DNA from: Thalassovita sp.
GTDB taxonomy: Bacteria > Pseudomonadota > Alphaproteobacteria > Rhodobacterales > Rhodobacteraceae
Direction of reading: 5' to 3'
Assembly (NCBI GenBank): GCA_017792425.1
Contig: CP051233.1
Span: 846,583 to 899,505 of the forward strand
DNA length: 52,923 nucleotides
Part shown: positions 24,433 to 33,469 of the stretch, piece by piece
Layout: every line of letters begins with the position of its first letter
How positions within the stretch are numbered: the stretch's first letter is position 1
The notes under the pieces: model-generated
What the model was told of the DNA's origin: nothing
The model's database searches: none
Seen by the model: the letters and a program-made list of their open reading frames with translations, nothing else
Made by a program: the position numbers and the translations under genes

Positions 24433-25701
24433 ATGACAATATTGACCGACCCTCCGAAGGAGTCGTTTCGGCTGTCTATGCTGATATACGACACCCGGTA
24501 TCGGTCCATGACCATTCAGGTCGTGGCGATGATCGGGTTCATGCTTCTGATTCTCTGGTTAATCAGCAACACGGCGCAGAACCTGTCCGATCTGGGCAAG
24601 GAACCCAGTTTCAAGTTCCTGGGTGAAAGCGCGAAATACGATATCAACCAGCGCCTGCTGGAATATGATTCCCAAGATACGCATTTGCGGGCCTCGCTGC
24701 TGGGGCTGCTGAACACGTTGCTGGTCGCCGTCATGGGCTGCATCACGGCGACGGTTCTGGGGGTGATCATCGGCGTGGCGCGCCTGTCCAAGAACTGGCT
24801 TATCGCGCGGATCATGACCGTTTACGTGGAAATGTTCCGCAACGTGCCGGTGCTGCTGTGGATCGTGTTCTTCATGGCGATCCTGATCGAGACCCTGCCT
24901 GCACCGCGCGCATTCCGGGGCGAAAACCCCGAAGCGACGATGAAACTGTTCGATACGGTCGCCATCACCAACCGCGGGATCTATGTGCCCGAGCCGCTGT
25001 TTTCCAACAGTTTGGGCAATGTGCATTTCTTTGGGGACAGCAGCCTGCGGTTCGACGTATCGCTGGACCTGATCGCGTTCCTTGTGGCGCTGGGGCTGGG
25101 CCTGTACCTGCGCCATTGGAACAACGCCCGCGCCCATGCGATTCAGGACAAGACCGGTGCGCGGCCTACGACGTGGCACGTCAATACGGCCTTCGTGGTC
25201 GTGCCGGTGCTGGCGGTGCTGGTCGCCTTGGGCTTTCACCCGGGCTATCCCGAGCTGAAGGGCTTCAACTTTCAGGGTGGGATCTACATGCGCAATTCGC
25301 TGATTGCGCTGTGGCTGGCCCTGTCGCTGTATACGGCGGCCTTTATCGCCGAAAACGTCCGCGCCGGCATCCTGGCCATTTCCAAGGGCCAGACAGAAGC
25401 AGCATCCGCGCTGGGCCTGCGCCCGAACCGCGTGATGAGCCTGGTGATCCTGCCGCAGGCGTTGCGGGTGATCATCCCGCCGCTGATTTCGCAGTACCTG
25501 AATCTGACCAAGAACTCTTCCCTGGCCATCGCCGTGGGGTACATGGACCTGACGGGCACCTTGATGGGCATCACCCTGAACCAGACCGGCCGCGAGCTGG
25601 AAACGGTTCTGATCGGCATGCTGATCTACCTGGCCATCAGCCTGAGCATTTCGGTGGTGATGAACTGGTACAACAACCGAGTCAAACTGGTGGAGCGGTG
25701 A
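24433..25701 (+). CDS. aapQ: General L-amino acid ABC transporter permease
   Basis: This 422-aa permease is long, as AapQ/BztB are, with about eight membrane segments and a large insert before the conserved core. The coupling (EAA) region is AISKGQTEAASALGLRPNRVMSLVILPQALRVIIPPL. The N-terminal cytoplasmic segment contains YDTRYRS. It pairs with AapM to form the membrane channel. It ends 1 bp before aapM. Confidence 0.94.
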   Translation: MTILTDPPKESFRLSMLIYDTRYRSMTIQVVAMIGFMLLILWLISNTAQNLSDLGKEPSFKFLGESAKYDINQRLLEYDSQDTHLRASLLGLLNTLLVAVMGCITATVLGVIIGVARLSKNWLIARIMTVYVEMFRNVPVLLWIVFFMAILIETLPAPRAFRGENPEATMKLFDTVAITNRGIYVPEPLFSNSLGNVHFFGDSSLRFDVSLDLIAFLVALGLGLYLRHWNNARAHAIQDKTGARPTTWHVNTAFVVVPVLAVLVALGFHPGYPELKGFNFQGGIYMRNSLIALWLALSLYTAAFIAENVRAGILAISKGQTEAASALGLRPNRVMSLVILPQALRVIIPPLISQYLNLTKNSSLAIAVGYMDLTGTLMGITLNQTGRELETVLIGMLIYLAISLSISVVMNWYNNRVKLVER

Positions 25702-25702
25702 C

Positions 25703-27004
25703 ATGAGTAAAGTTGCTTTCGTCCGCGAGGAAATGCTGCCACAGCAGGCGCCGCCGGCCAGTTCGGTCGGGGTGATCGGCTGGATGCGTGAAAACCTGTT
25801 TTCCGGTTTGGTGAACTCTGTCGTGACCGTGCTGAGCGTGGGGTTCATCCTGTACCTGGCGACTGGCCTGCTGGGCTGGGCGTGGACCCCGACATGGGCC
25901 TCTACATCGCTGACCGAATGCCGGGACGTCATCCGGGCGCTGGGACACGAAGGCCACGGCGCCTGCTGGGGCGTGATCCGTGACCGCTGGGTGCAGCTGC
26001 TGTTCGGGTTCTACCCGTCAGACCTGTACTGGCGACCGATCCTGGCCTTCGTGCTGCTGGGCGTGGCGCTGGCGCCGGTGCTGTATGCCGACAAGGTACC
26101 GGCCAAGCTGGTGTATTTCAGCATGGCCTACCCGTTCATCATGCCGTGGCTGCTGTGGGGCGGCACCGTGTGGGGCCCGCTGGTGGCCGCCGCCGGATTC
26201 GCCATCGGCTATGTGGTCTACAAGGTGGCTGACGCGACCTTGGGGGCGCTGGCCGCGATCATTGCGGCCGTGGCGGCTGCCGTGATCTGGTGGCTGTTCC
26301 TGGCCTTCCCGGTCGCGGGAATGCTGGGCAGCGCGATGTCATTCGGGCTGGAACCCGTGGCCAGCCGCAATTTCGGCGGGATGACGCTGTCGATCACCAT
26401 CGGCGTCGTGGCCATCGCCTGTTCGCTGCCGATCGGTATCATCCTGGCGCTGGGGCGGCAGTCCGACCTGCTGATCGTCAAGGCCCTGTGCGTCGGCTTT
26501 ATCGAGTTCATCCGGGGCGTTCCGCTGATCACGCTGCTGTTCGTGGCGTCGACCCTGCTGAACATCTTCATGCCGCCGGGCACGAATTTCGACATCATCA
26601 TGCGGGTGATCATCATGGCGACGCTGTTCGCGTCGGCCTATATGGCCGAGGTGATCCGCGGCGGCCTGGCGGCCCTGCCCAAGGGACAGTACGAAGGCGC
26701 GGATTCGCTGGGGCTGAACTATTGGCAGGCGCAGCGGCTGATCATCATGCCGCAGGCGCTGAAGATTTCCATCCCCGGAATCGTGGGCACCTTCATCGGC
26801 CTGTTCAAGGACACCACCTTGGTATCCGTGATCGGCCTGCTGGACCCGCTGGGCCTGTCCAACGCCATTCGCGCCGATCAAAGCTGGAACGGAATCGTGT
26901 GGGAACTTTATGGTTTCATCGCGCTGCTGTTCTTTGTCTGTTGCTTCGGCATGTCCCGTTATTCGATGTACCTGGAGCGCAAGCTTCGGACTGACCACCA
27001 TTAA
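25703..27004 (+). CDS. aapM: General L-amino acid ABC transporter permease
   Basis: This 433-aa permease is the partner of AapQ. It has about ten hydrophobic segments and the coupling region ALPKGQYEGADSLGLNYWQAQRLIIMPQALKISIPG. A soluble insert with two cysteines (LTECRDVIRALGHEGHGACWG) lies after the first membrane segment, as in AapM/BztC. It stands 11 bp before aapP. Confidence 0.94.
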   Translation: MSKVAFVREEMLPQQAPPASSVGVIGWMRENLFSGLVNSVVTVLSVGFILYLATGLLGWAWTPTWASTSLTECRDVIRALGHEGHGACWGVIRDRWVQLLFGFYPSDLYWRPILAFVLLGVALAPVLYADKVPAKLVYFSMAYPFIMPWLLWGGTVWGPLVAAAGFAIGYVVYKVADATLGALAAIIAAVAAAVIWWLFLAFPVAGMLGSAMSFGLEPVASRNFGGMTLSITIGVVAIACSLPIGIILALGRQSDLLIVKALCVGFIEFIRGVPLITLLFVASTLLNIFMPPGTNFDIIMRVIIMATLFASAYMAEVIRGGLAALPKGQYEGADSLGLNYWQAQRLIIMPQALKISIPGIVGTFIGLFKDTTLVSVIGLLDPLGLSNAIRADQSWNGIVWELYGFIALLFFVCCFGMSRYSMYLERKLRTDHH

Positions 27005-27015
27005 GGAGATCGCAC

Positions 27016-27807
27016 ATGTCCGAATTGGCAATCGACCGCGATATCGACCGCTCGAAGATGACTGTCTCTGACGAGGTTGCCATCGAGATCAGCAACATGA
27101 ACAAGTGGTACGGCACCTTCCACGTGCTGCGCGACATCAACCTGACCGTGAACCGAGGTGAACGCATCGTCATCGCCGGGCCGTCCGGGTCGGGCAAGTC
27201 GACGCTGATCCGCTGCATCAACCGGCTGGAGGAACACCAGTCCGGCCGGATCATCGTGGACGGGACGGAACTGACCTCGGACCTGAAGAACATCGACAAG
27301 ATCCGGTCCGAAGTGGGGATGTGTTTCCAGCATTTCAACCTGTTCCCGCACCTGACCATCCTGGAAAACCTGACGCTGGCCCCGATCTGGGTCCGCAAGG
27401 TGCCCAAGAAGGAAGCCATCGAAACGGCGATGTATTTCCTGGAAAAGGTGAAGATCCCGGACCAGGCGAAAAAATACCCCGGTCAGTTGTCGGGCGGCCA
27501 GCAGCAGCGCGTGGCAATTGCCCGCTCGCTGTGCATGAAACCGCGGATCATGCTGTTCGACGAACCGACCTCGGCGCTGGACCCCGAGATGATCAAAGAG
27601 GTGCTGGACACCATGATCGAACTGGCAGAGGAAGGCATGACCATGCTGTGCGTGACCCACGAAATGGGCTTTGCGCGCCAGGTCGCCAACCGGGTGATCT
27701 TTATGGATCAGGGTCAGATCGTGGAACAGAATGAACCCGAAGAGTTCTTCAACAACCCGAAATCGGACCGGACCAAGCTGTTCCTGTCACAGATCCTGGG
27801 CCACTGA
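27016..27807 (+). CDS. aapP: General L-amino acid ABC transporter ATPase
   Basis: This 263-aa ATPase has Walker A GPSGSGKST (55-63), the polar-amino-acid family Q-loop MCFQHFNLFPH, signature LSGGQQQR, Walker B IMLFDEPT and H-loop VTHEMGFA. It powers AapQM. The start has a strong AAGGAG site. The last gene of the operon; a stem-loop follows. Confidence 0.97.
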   Translation: MSELAIDRDIDRSKMTVSDEVAIEISNMNKWYGTFHVLRDINLTVNRGERIVIAGPSGSGKSTLIRCINRLEEHQSGRIIVDGTELTSDLKNIDKIRSEVGMCFQHFNLFPHLTILENLTLAPIWVRKVPKKEAIETAMYFLEKVKIPDQAKKYPGQLSGGQQQRVAIARSLCMKPRIMLFDEPTSALDPEMIKEVLDTMIELAEEGMTMLCVTHEMGFARQVANRVIFMDQGQIVEQNEPEEFFNNPKSDRTKLFLSQILGH

Positions 27808-27821
27808 GCCTGCAACAGCAA

Positions 27822-27859
27822 CAAGGGGCGCGGCCGGTCGTTGCCGGGCGCGCCCCTTG
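27822..27859 (+). terminator. Stem-loop after aapP
   Basis: CAAGGGGCGCG pairs with CGCGCCCCTTG (11 bp) around a 16-nt loop that itself contains CCGG repeats. Only a moderately T-rich stretch follows. It separates aapP from the convergent minus-strand operon. Confidence 0.65.
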
Positions 27860-27881
27860 CATTTCATCTTGCCAAAAATAC

Positions 27882-28394
27882 TCAAATTCCAGCCTGTCCG
27901 CCCAGAACCTCGCGCGGGATGGCGAAATCCACGGCGTGGCCCGTGCCGAACCTGACCCCGCTCCAGTCCGGCAGGTCGAAATCGGCCACCAGCGTCGCGC
28001 AGGTGGGGTAGTCATAAAACCGCGGATGCGCGGGGGGCTTGGCGACCAGCCGTTCGGCGCATTCCGCGATGCCGGGGTTGTGCCCCAGCATCAGGACGGT
28101 GGGTGCGTCGCCCGCGTCCTGCAGCACGTCCAGCATTCTAGCCGCCCCCGCGTGATACAGTTCGGGCAGGAATCGCACCGGGCAGTCCAGCCCCAGCCCG
28201 GCAAAGGTTTCGCGGGTGCGGGTGGCGTCGGATACCAGCGCCAGATCGGGCCGATAGCCACGCGCCTTCAGCCAGCCGCCCATTGCCGGGGCGGAGGCGC
28301 GCCCCCTGTCGTTCAGCGGGCGGGCGTGGTCTGGCAACAACGGATCGTCCCAGTCGGATTTCGCGTGGCGCATCAGGATCAGGCGCAAAGTCAC
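27882..28394 (-). CDS. sixA: SixA-like histidine phosphatase
   Basis: This 170-aa protein has the phosphohistidine motif LMRHAKSDW near the N-terminus (RHG-type, here RHAK as in SixA), the second arginine region VSDATRTRETF and the second catalytic histidine in MLGHNPGI. SixA-type enzymes dephosphorylate phosphohistidine on HPt or NPr proteins; the target here is unknown. It overlaps the upstream Fe-S gene by 4 bp. Confidence 0.85.
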   Translation of the reverse strand: MTLRLILMRHAKSDWDDPLLPDHARPLNDRGRASAPAMGGWLKARGYRPDLALVSDATRTRETFAGLGLDCPVRFLPELYHAGAARMLDVLQDAGDAPTVLMLGHNPGIAECAERLVAKPPAHPRFYDYPTCATLVADFDLPDWSGVRFGTGHAVDFAIPREVLGGQAGI

Positions 28395-29032
28395 AGGAAG
28401 GCCCTCATGTGGAATGCCGATTGTTCAGGAAGTCTGCCAAATTGCTGGCTGAGCGGGCAAGCACGGCGAGCGGCACAGCCCCTGGCCATGCAGTCCTGTC
28501 CCGGGTCGGTGGCCAGGTAAGCCTTGCAGGCCGCCACGTCATAGCGCCCGGTGGCAAAGGCATCCACCGGGCAGGCGGTGGCGCAGGGGGCGGCGCAGCC
28601 CGTGCAGGGGGCGTCGGCGGGTGGTGCGGGCAGGTCCAGCCGCGCGGCGAAACCCAGCGCGCCACGGTAAGAGATGAACAGCCCAGCCCGGTCATGCACC
28701 AGCAATTTGATGGGCGAGGTGAAGGCGCGGCCCGTGTCCTGCGCCCAGCGAAGGAAGGAATGCCACGGCGGCCCGCCGAACGGGAAAAAGGCGGTTGCGC
28801 CCAGATCATCGGCCAAATCCCCGATCACGCGGGCGGACCAGCGATCCATCGGATCGGGCTGGCCATCGGCCATTTCAGGGCTGGTGGTGAAGCCGGGCCA
28901 GAACGCCGGTTCATCCGGTCCCAGCAGGATCAGCGTGCCGATACCGGGCATGTCATCGGGGTGAAAGCCCCCACGGACACGCAAATGCCGCCCGAGGGCG
29001 GCATTCACGACAGTGGTATATTCGGCGGTCAT
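28391..29032 (-). CDS. Ferredoxin-like protein with two predicted 4Fe-4S clusters
   Basis: The start at 29032 (MTAEYTTVVNAALGRHLRVRGG) overlaps argB by 4 bp; the longer frame upstream only shadows argB. It is 213 aa. The C-terminal part has eight cysteines in a two-cluster pattern: CTGCAAPCATACP, then a single C followed by CMARGCAARRACP. The layout resembles the ferredoxin half of epoxyqueuosine reductase QueG, but the cobalamin domain is not evident; the N-terminal 130 residues are unrecognised. It overlaps sixA by 4 bp. Confidence 0.75.
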   Translation of the reverse strand: MTAEYTTVVNAALGRHLRVRGGFHPDDMPGIGTLILLGPDEPAFWPGFTTSPEMADGQPDPMDRWSARVIGDLADDLGATAFFPFGGPPWHSFLRWAQDTGRAFTSPIKLLVHDRAGLFISYRGALGFAARLDLPAPPADAPCTGCAAPCATACPVDAFATGRYDVAACKAYLATDPGQDCMARGCAARRACPLSQQFGRLPEQSAFHMRAFL

Positions 29033-29928
29033 TCGTCCTCGTGCAGTGGTTTGACCCGGGGCGGCAGCGAGCGGATGATCGAGCCCGCGCCGTGCTCGGT
29101 ATACAGTTCCAGCAGGGCGGCGTTGGGCATCCGGCCGTCCAGGATCACCACGGCGCGCACGCCGCGTGCCAGCGCGTCCAGCGCGGTTTCGGTCTTGGGG
29201 ATCATGCCGCCCGCGATGGTACCGTCGGCGATCATCTCGCGCACCTGTTCGGGGGTGATCTGGGTCAGGACAGAGCCGTCCTTGCCCTTGACGCCCGGCA
29301 CGTCGGTCAGCAGCAGCAGGCGGTCGGCCTGCAGTGCGCCCGCGATGGCACCGGCGGCGGTGTCGCCGTTGACGTTGAAGGTTTCGTTGTCGTTCATGCC
29401 GGTGGCGACGGGCGCGATCACCGGGATGATCCCGGCGGCGCAAAGGTCGCGGATCACCTGCACGTTCATTTCCACCGGACGGCCGACAAAGCCCAGTTCA
29501 GGGTCGTCGGCAACGCAGACCATCAGGTCGTCGTCCTTGCCGGAAATCCCCACGGCGCGGCCGCCTTCGTCGTTGATGGCCTGCACGATGCGCTTGTTCA
29601 CAAGCCCGGACAGGACCATTTCCACCACCTCGACCGTGGCCTTGTCGGTGACGCGCTTGCCACGGACCCAATCGCTTTGGATGCCCAGCTTTTTCAGCAT
29701 GTCGTTGATCATCGGGCCGCCGCCATGCACGACCACAGGGTTCACGCCGACCTGGCGCATCAGCACCATGTCGCGGGCAAATTCCGCCATGGCGTCATCG
29801 TCACCCATCGCATTGCCGCCGAATTTGACAACAACGACAGCGCCGGTAAAGCGTTGCAGGTAGGGCAGGGCCTCTGACAGGGTGCGGGCGGTGGCGATCC
29901 AGTCGCGGTTCATATTCTGCTTCTTCAT
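29029..29928 (-). CDS. argB: Acetylglutamate kinase
   Basis: This 299-aa enzyme phosphorylates N-acetylglutamate in arginine synthesis. Motifs: VVVKFGGNAM at about 31-40, VVVHGGGPMI (NAG loop), RVTDKATVEVVEMVLSG, NVNGDTAAGAIAGAL and LLLLTDVPGV with GGMIPKTETAL near the C-terminus. The start MKKQNMNRDWIATA is supported by length; the second Met at codon 6 is possible. About 240 bp separate it from engB. Confidence 0.96.
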   Translation of the reverse strand: MKKQNMNRDWIATARTLSEALPYLQRFTGAVVVVKFGGNAMGDDDAMAEFARDMVLMRQVGVNPVVVHGGGPMINDMLKKLGIQSDWVRGKRVTDKATVEVVEMVLSGLVNKRIVQAINDEGGRAVGISGKDDDLMVCVADDPELGFVGRPVEMNVQVIRDLCAAGIIPVIAPVATGMNDNETFNVNGDTAAGAIAGALQADRLLLLTDVPGVKGKDGSVLTQITPEQVREMIADGTIAGGMIPKTETALDALARGVRAVVILDGRMPNAALLELYTEHGAGSIIRSLPPRVKPLHEDE

Positions 29929-30171
29929 GGTTTTTGTCCCAAAATCCGTTTCGTGTTACAGGCTTGGCGCGGCTGTGCCAAGACCTACGTTGAAACCGGC
30001 AGGGGCCTGCCGGGGGATCGGGCATACCAAGGCGCGGCGGTTCGCCCGCGCGGGCTGGCGGGTGAATGTCGTTGCTCTGGGAAAGATCGAGCCCGCGAAC
30101 CTGTCGCCGGACCCCGACGCGTCACCCTGCATCACCGAGACCGAGGTGAACGGCAGGCAACACGCCTGAGA

Positions 30172-30825
30172 TCAGATCAGCGTGGCGATGGTGGCGCGCA
30201 GGGTCGGGATGCCGTCGCCCTTTTCGGACGAAGTCAGGATGATTTCCGGGAAGGCGGCCGGGTGTTTGGCCAGTTTTTCGCGCACCTGTTTCAGCACGTT
30301 TTCACGATCGGCGGCCTTGACCTTGTCTGTCTTGGTCAGCACGCACTGAAAGGTCACGGCGGAACTGTCCAGCAGGCTGAGGATTTCCTCGTCCACCTTC
30401 TTGATCCCGTGGCGGGCGTCGATCAGCACGAAGGCACGCCGCAGGTTCTGGCGGCCCGACAGGTACTGTTTCAGCAGCTTTTGCCATTTTTCCACCACCG
30501 CGACCGGCGCATTGGCATAGCCATAGCCGGGCAGGTCAACAAGGTAGTGATCCTCGCCCACGGTGAAGAAGTTGATTTCCTGCGTCCGGCCCGGCGTGTT
30601 CGAGGCGCGCGCCAGCCCCTTGCGCCCGGTCAGCGCGTTGATCAGGCTGGATTTTCCGACATTGGACCGGCCGGCAAAGCAGACCTCTATCCTATCGGCG
30701 GCGGGCAGGCCGGACATGGCGACGACGCCCTTGAGGAAATCGGTCTGGCCCGCGAACATCAGGCGGCCCTTTTCGCGGGTGATTTCGTCCGGGTCTTCGG
30801 CGATGGGGAAGGGCAGTTGCATCAC
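30172..30825 (-). CDS. engB: Ribosome-biogenesis GTPase EngB/YsxC/YihA
   Basis: This 217-aa GTPase has G1 GRSNVGKSSLIN, G2 NTPGRTQEINFF, G3 DLPGYGYA, G4 LTKTDKV and G5 SSEKGDG, the EngB set. It acts in 50S assembly. The start is either Met at 30825 or 30822; the latter forms an ATGA-type overlap with the MOSC gene. Confidence 0.96.
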   Translation of the reverse strand: MMQLPFPIAEDPDEITREKGRLMFAGQTDFLKGVVAMSGLPAADRIEVCFAGRSNVGKSSLINALTGRKGLARASNTPGRTQEINFFTVGEDHYLVDLPGYGYANAPVAVVEKWQKLLKQYLSGRQNLRRAFVLIDARHGIKKVDEEILSLLDSSAVTFQCVLTKTDKVKAADRENVLKQVREKLAKHPAAFPEIILTSSEKGDGIPTLRATIATLI

Positions 30826-31571
30826 AGCACCTCTATTGGGTCGTTGACGGCGATGGGGCCGGATTGGGTGACGATGGCGTAGACGCCGAAATCCTGGTGG
30901 CCCCAGGCGTCGATCAACGCGTTCAGCGTGTCGGCGTCCGCGTGGCCGGTGTCAGGATTGACCTTGGTCGCGGCGCAGCGGGTGATGCGCTGAACGATCT
31001 CCAGCTCTGCCCCGCCGATGCGGAGGCGCTGGCCGACCAGGTCGAATTCATGAAACGGGGGCCAGCCGTCCACCCACAGATTGCCGCGCCAGCGGTGGAT
31101 GGACAGGTTACGGCCCATGCGTTGCGACAGTGCGCGCAATGACCCAAGCCCGAGGATCGCCACGAAGGGAACGGGCCAGTCGGCCAGCGGCTGGCCGGGA
31201 ATATGGACCACGCCAGCGGCGGCGGGGCGGGTATCGGGCCACATCGGGCGCACCCAGTCCAGCAGGGCAGCGGCATCGGCCAGCGGATCGACCGTGAGCG
31301 TTTCGGCGCGCGGATGGGACAGGGTGACGGTGCCCGCCTGTTCATCCGTGCTGGCGCGGATCGCCATCAGCGCGGGGGCGGCGACACCGCGCACGAAATT
31401 GCGTTTCGGGGCCCATTCGCTGGGCTGCGCGCCAAAACTGGCGGCCTGATGCGCGATGGCCCAGTGCCTGTCAAAGGGCAGAGCGCGCCCCTTTGTCAGG
31501 GACGCGCTGTCAAGTTCCTCGTACCCGATGGATTTGATCGGGTGCCGGACAATATGGGAAAGGGTGGTCAT
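30822..31571 (-). CDS. MOSC-domain protein
   Basis: This 249-aa protein has the MOSC N-terminal beta barrel (LSHIVRHPIKSIGYEELDSA) and the MOSC domain with the conserved cysteine in QRITRCAATKVNPDTGHAD. MOSC proteins carry sulfur or bind the molybdenum cofactor; the exact substrate here is unknown. It overlaps yidC and engB by 4 bp each. The yidC-MOSC-engB order is conserved in Rhodobacterales. Confidence 0.9.
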   Translation of the reverse strand: MTTLSHIVRHPIKSIGYEELDSASLTKGRALPFDRHWAIAHQAASFGAQPSEWAPKRNFVRGVAAPALMAIRASTDEQAGTVTLSHPRAETLTVDPLADAAALLDWVRPMWPDTRPAAAGVVHIPGQPLADWPVPFVAILGLGSLRALSQRMGRNLSIHRWRGNLWVDGWPPFHEFDLVGQRLRIGGAELEIVQRITRCAATKVNPDTGHADADTLNALIDAWGHQDFGVYAIVTQSGPIAVNDPIEVL

Positions 31572-33361
31572 TTCCCGCCGGATTTCTTTCGCTTGAAGCT
31601 GGAAGTTATGTTGCCGAACACGTCAGGCTTGTACCCGTGGCTGCGCATGATCAGGTACTGCTGGGTGAAGGTGATGGTGTTGTTGGTGATCCAGTACAGC
31701 ACCAGGCCGCTGGCGAAACTGCCCAGCATGAACATGAACACCCAGGGCATCCAGGCAAAGATCATCGCCTGGGTCGCGTCGGTGGGTGCCGGGTTCAGCT
31801 TCTGTTGCAGCCACATCGAGATACCCAGCAGGATCGGCAGGATGCCAAGGCTGATCAGCGCGATGATGCTGTCCGGGCCGGGGGCCGCAAAGGGCAGCAG
31901 GCCAAACAGGTTCAGGATCGAGCTGGGATCGGGCGCGCTGAGGTCGCGGATCCAGCCGATCCACGGGGCGTGGCGCAATTCCAGGGTGACGAAGATCACC
32001 TTGTAGAGCGAGAAGAAGATCGGGATCTGGATCAGGATCGGCAAGCAGCCCGAGGCGGGGTTCACCTTTTCCTTCTTGTACAGTTCCATCATGGATTGCT
32101 GCATCTTCTGCCGGTCGTCGCCCGCAGCTTTCTTCAGCTCTTCCATCTTGGGCTGCAGTTCCTTCATCTTGGCCATCGATGAATAGGACTTGTAGGCCAG
32201 CGGGAACACGATCGCCTTGATCACAACGGTCAGGGCGACGATGGCCCAGCCCATGTTGCCGATATAGCCGTTCAGGAAATGCAGAAGCTGGAAGATCGGC
32301 TTGGTCAGGAAGAAGAACCAGCCCCAGTCAATCGAGTCGACGAACTTGGCCACGCCGGCGTTTTCATAGCCGCGGATGGCCTCCCATTCCTTCGCGCCGG
32401 AAAACAGCTGGGTTTTCGCAGTCACGGTGGCGCCGGGGGCAACGGTTTGGGTGGGCTGAACGGCCTCTGCCTGGTAGATGTCGCGGCCTTCGTCGTATTT
32501 CACGACGGATTTGAACGGAGTGCCGCTGGCGGGGATCAGCGTCGACATCCAGTAGTGATCGGTAAAGCCGATCCAGCCGGTTTCAGTCACTTGCGTAACG
32601 TCGGCCCGGGCGCCTTCGCGGGCGTTGAAATCCAGGTCTTCCAGGTCGCTATAAGTGGTTTCGGTCAGTTCGCCGTCGGCCATGCCGACAGTGCCTTCGT
32701 GCAGGATGAAGAATTTTTTCGCGTTCGTGGGTTCGCCGTGGCGGGCCAGGATGCCGTAGGGCGCCAGCGACACCGAACCTTCGCCGGTGTTGGTGACCGA
32801 CTGTTCGATCGCGAACATGTAATTGCGGTCAATCGCGATGGTGCGGCGGAAGGTCTGGCCCTTGCCGTTGTCCCAGACCAGGGTGACGGGGGCGTCGGGG
32901 GACAGGGTGGTGCCGGATTCGACGGACCAAAGGGTGTTTGCGCCAGGCACATCCTCGGGCGCAAGGCCCGCGCCGGCGGCCCAGCCGAACAGCGCGTAAT
33001 AGGCGTTTTCGCTGCCGACGGGGGACAGGACGGTCACGTTGCCGGAACCGGTGTCCAGGGTTTCCTTGTAGTCCTTCAGCGACAGGCGGTCGATGCGGCC
33101 GCCCTGCAGCGAGATCGAGCCGCTGACGCGCGGGGTTTCGATCTGCAGGCGCGGCGCGTCCGCGGCGGATTCGGTCACGGCGGGTTGCGCGGGCTGGGTC
33201 GCGGGGGCAGGCGCGGCGGGGGTGGTCGCCTCTGCCGTGGCGACGGGCGCGTTCGGGTCCACGTCCGCTGTTTCGGGCGGTGGGAAAAGAAGGAACCATA
33301 CGAGGATGACGGCAAAGCTGAGGGCCGTTGCCAAAATGAGGTTCTTGTTCTGGTCGTCCAT
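31568..33361 (-). CDS. yidC: Membrane protein insertase YidC
   Basis: This 597-aa protein has the long Gram-negative form: an N-terminal membrane anchor (LILATALSFAVILVWFLLFPPPE), an Ala/Pro-rich linker, the periplasmic P1 domain (about 60-330), then the conserved five-helix core (FFFLTKPIFQLLHFLNGYIGNMGWAIVALTVV and the QKLNPAP region). It inserts inner-membrane proteins alone or with SecYEG. It overlaps the MOSC gene by 4 bp. Confidence 0.97.
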   Translation of the reverse strand: MDDQNKNLILATALSFAVILVWFLLFPPPETADVDPNAPVATAEATTPAAPAPATQPAQPAVTESAADAPRLQIETPRVSGSISLQGGRIDRLSLKDYKETLDTGSGNVTVLSPVGSENAYYALFGWAAGAGLAPEDVPGANTLWSVESGTTLSPDAPVTLVWDNGKGQTFRRTIAIDRNYMFAIEQSVTNTGEGSVSLAPYGILARHGEPTNAKKFFILHEGTVGMADGELTETTYSDLEDLDFNAREGARADVTQVTETGWIGFTDHYWMSTLIPASGTPFKSVVKYDEGRDIYQAEAVQPTQTVAPGATVTAKTQLFSGAKEWEAIRGYENAGVAKFVDSIDWGWFFFLTKPIFQLLHFLNGYIGNMGWAIVALTVVIKAIVFPLAYKSYSSMAKMKELQPKMEELKKAAGDDRQKMQQSMMELYKKEKVNPASGCLPILIQIPIFFSLYKVIFVTLELRHAPWIGWIRDLSAPDPSSILNLFGLLPFAAPGPDSIIALISLGILPILLGISMWLQQKLNPAPTDATQAMIFAWMPWVFMFMLGSFASGLVLYWITNNTITFTQQYLIMRSHGYKPDVFGNITSSFKRKKSGGK

Positions 33362-33469
33362 CGGGATCCTGGCCTGTCCTGGTGAAGTTCAGGCTGGTTC
33401 AACAGAGTGCGGCCCGAAAGGTCAAGCGGAATCCCCTCATTTTCCCCGCTCAGGCGGGCATTCGCGGGC

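Noticed and set aside
28283..29877. Long plus-strand frames over argB and the Fe-S gene
   Set aside because: Antisense shadows; the minus-strand genes have clear motifs and 4-bp overlaps.
29953..30882. 309-codon plus-strand open frame over engB
   Set aside because: Most of it is antisense to engB, which has all five GTPase motifs.
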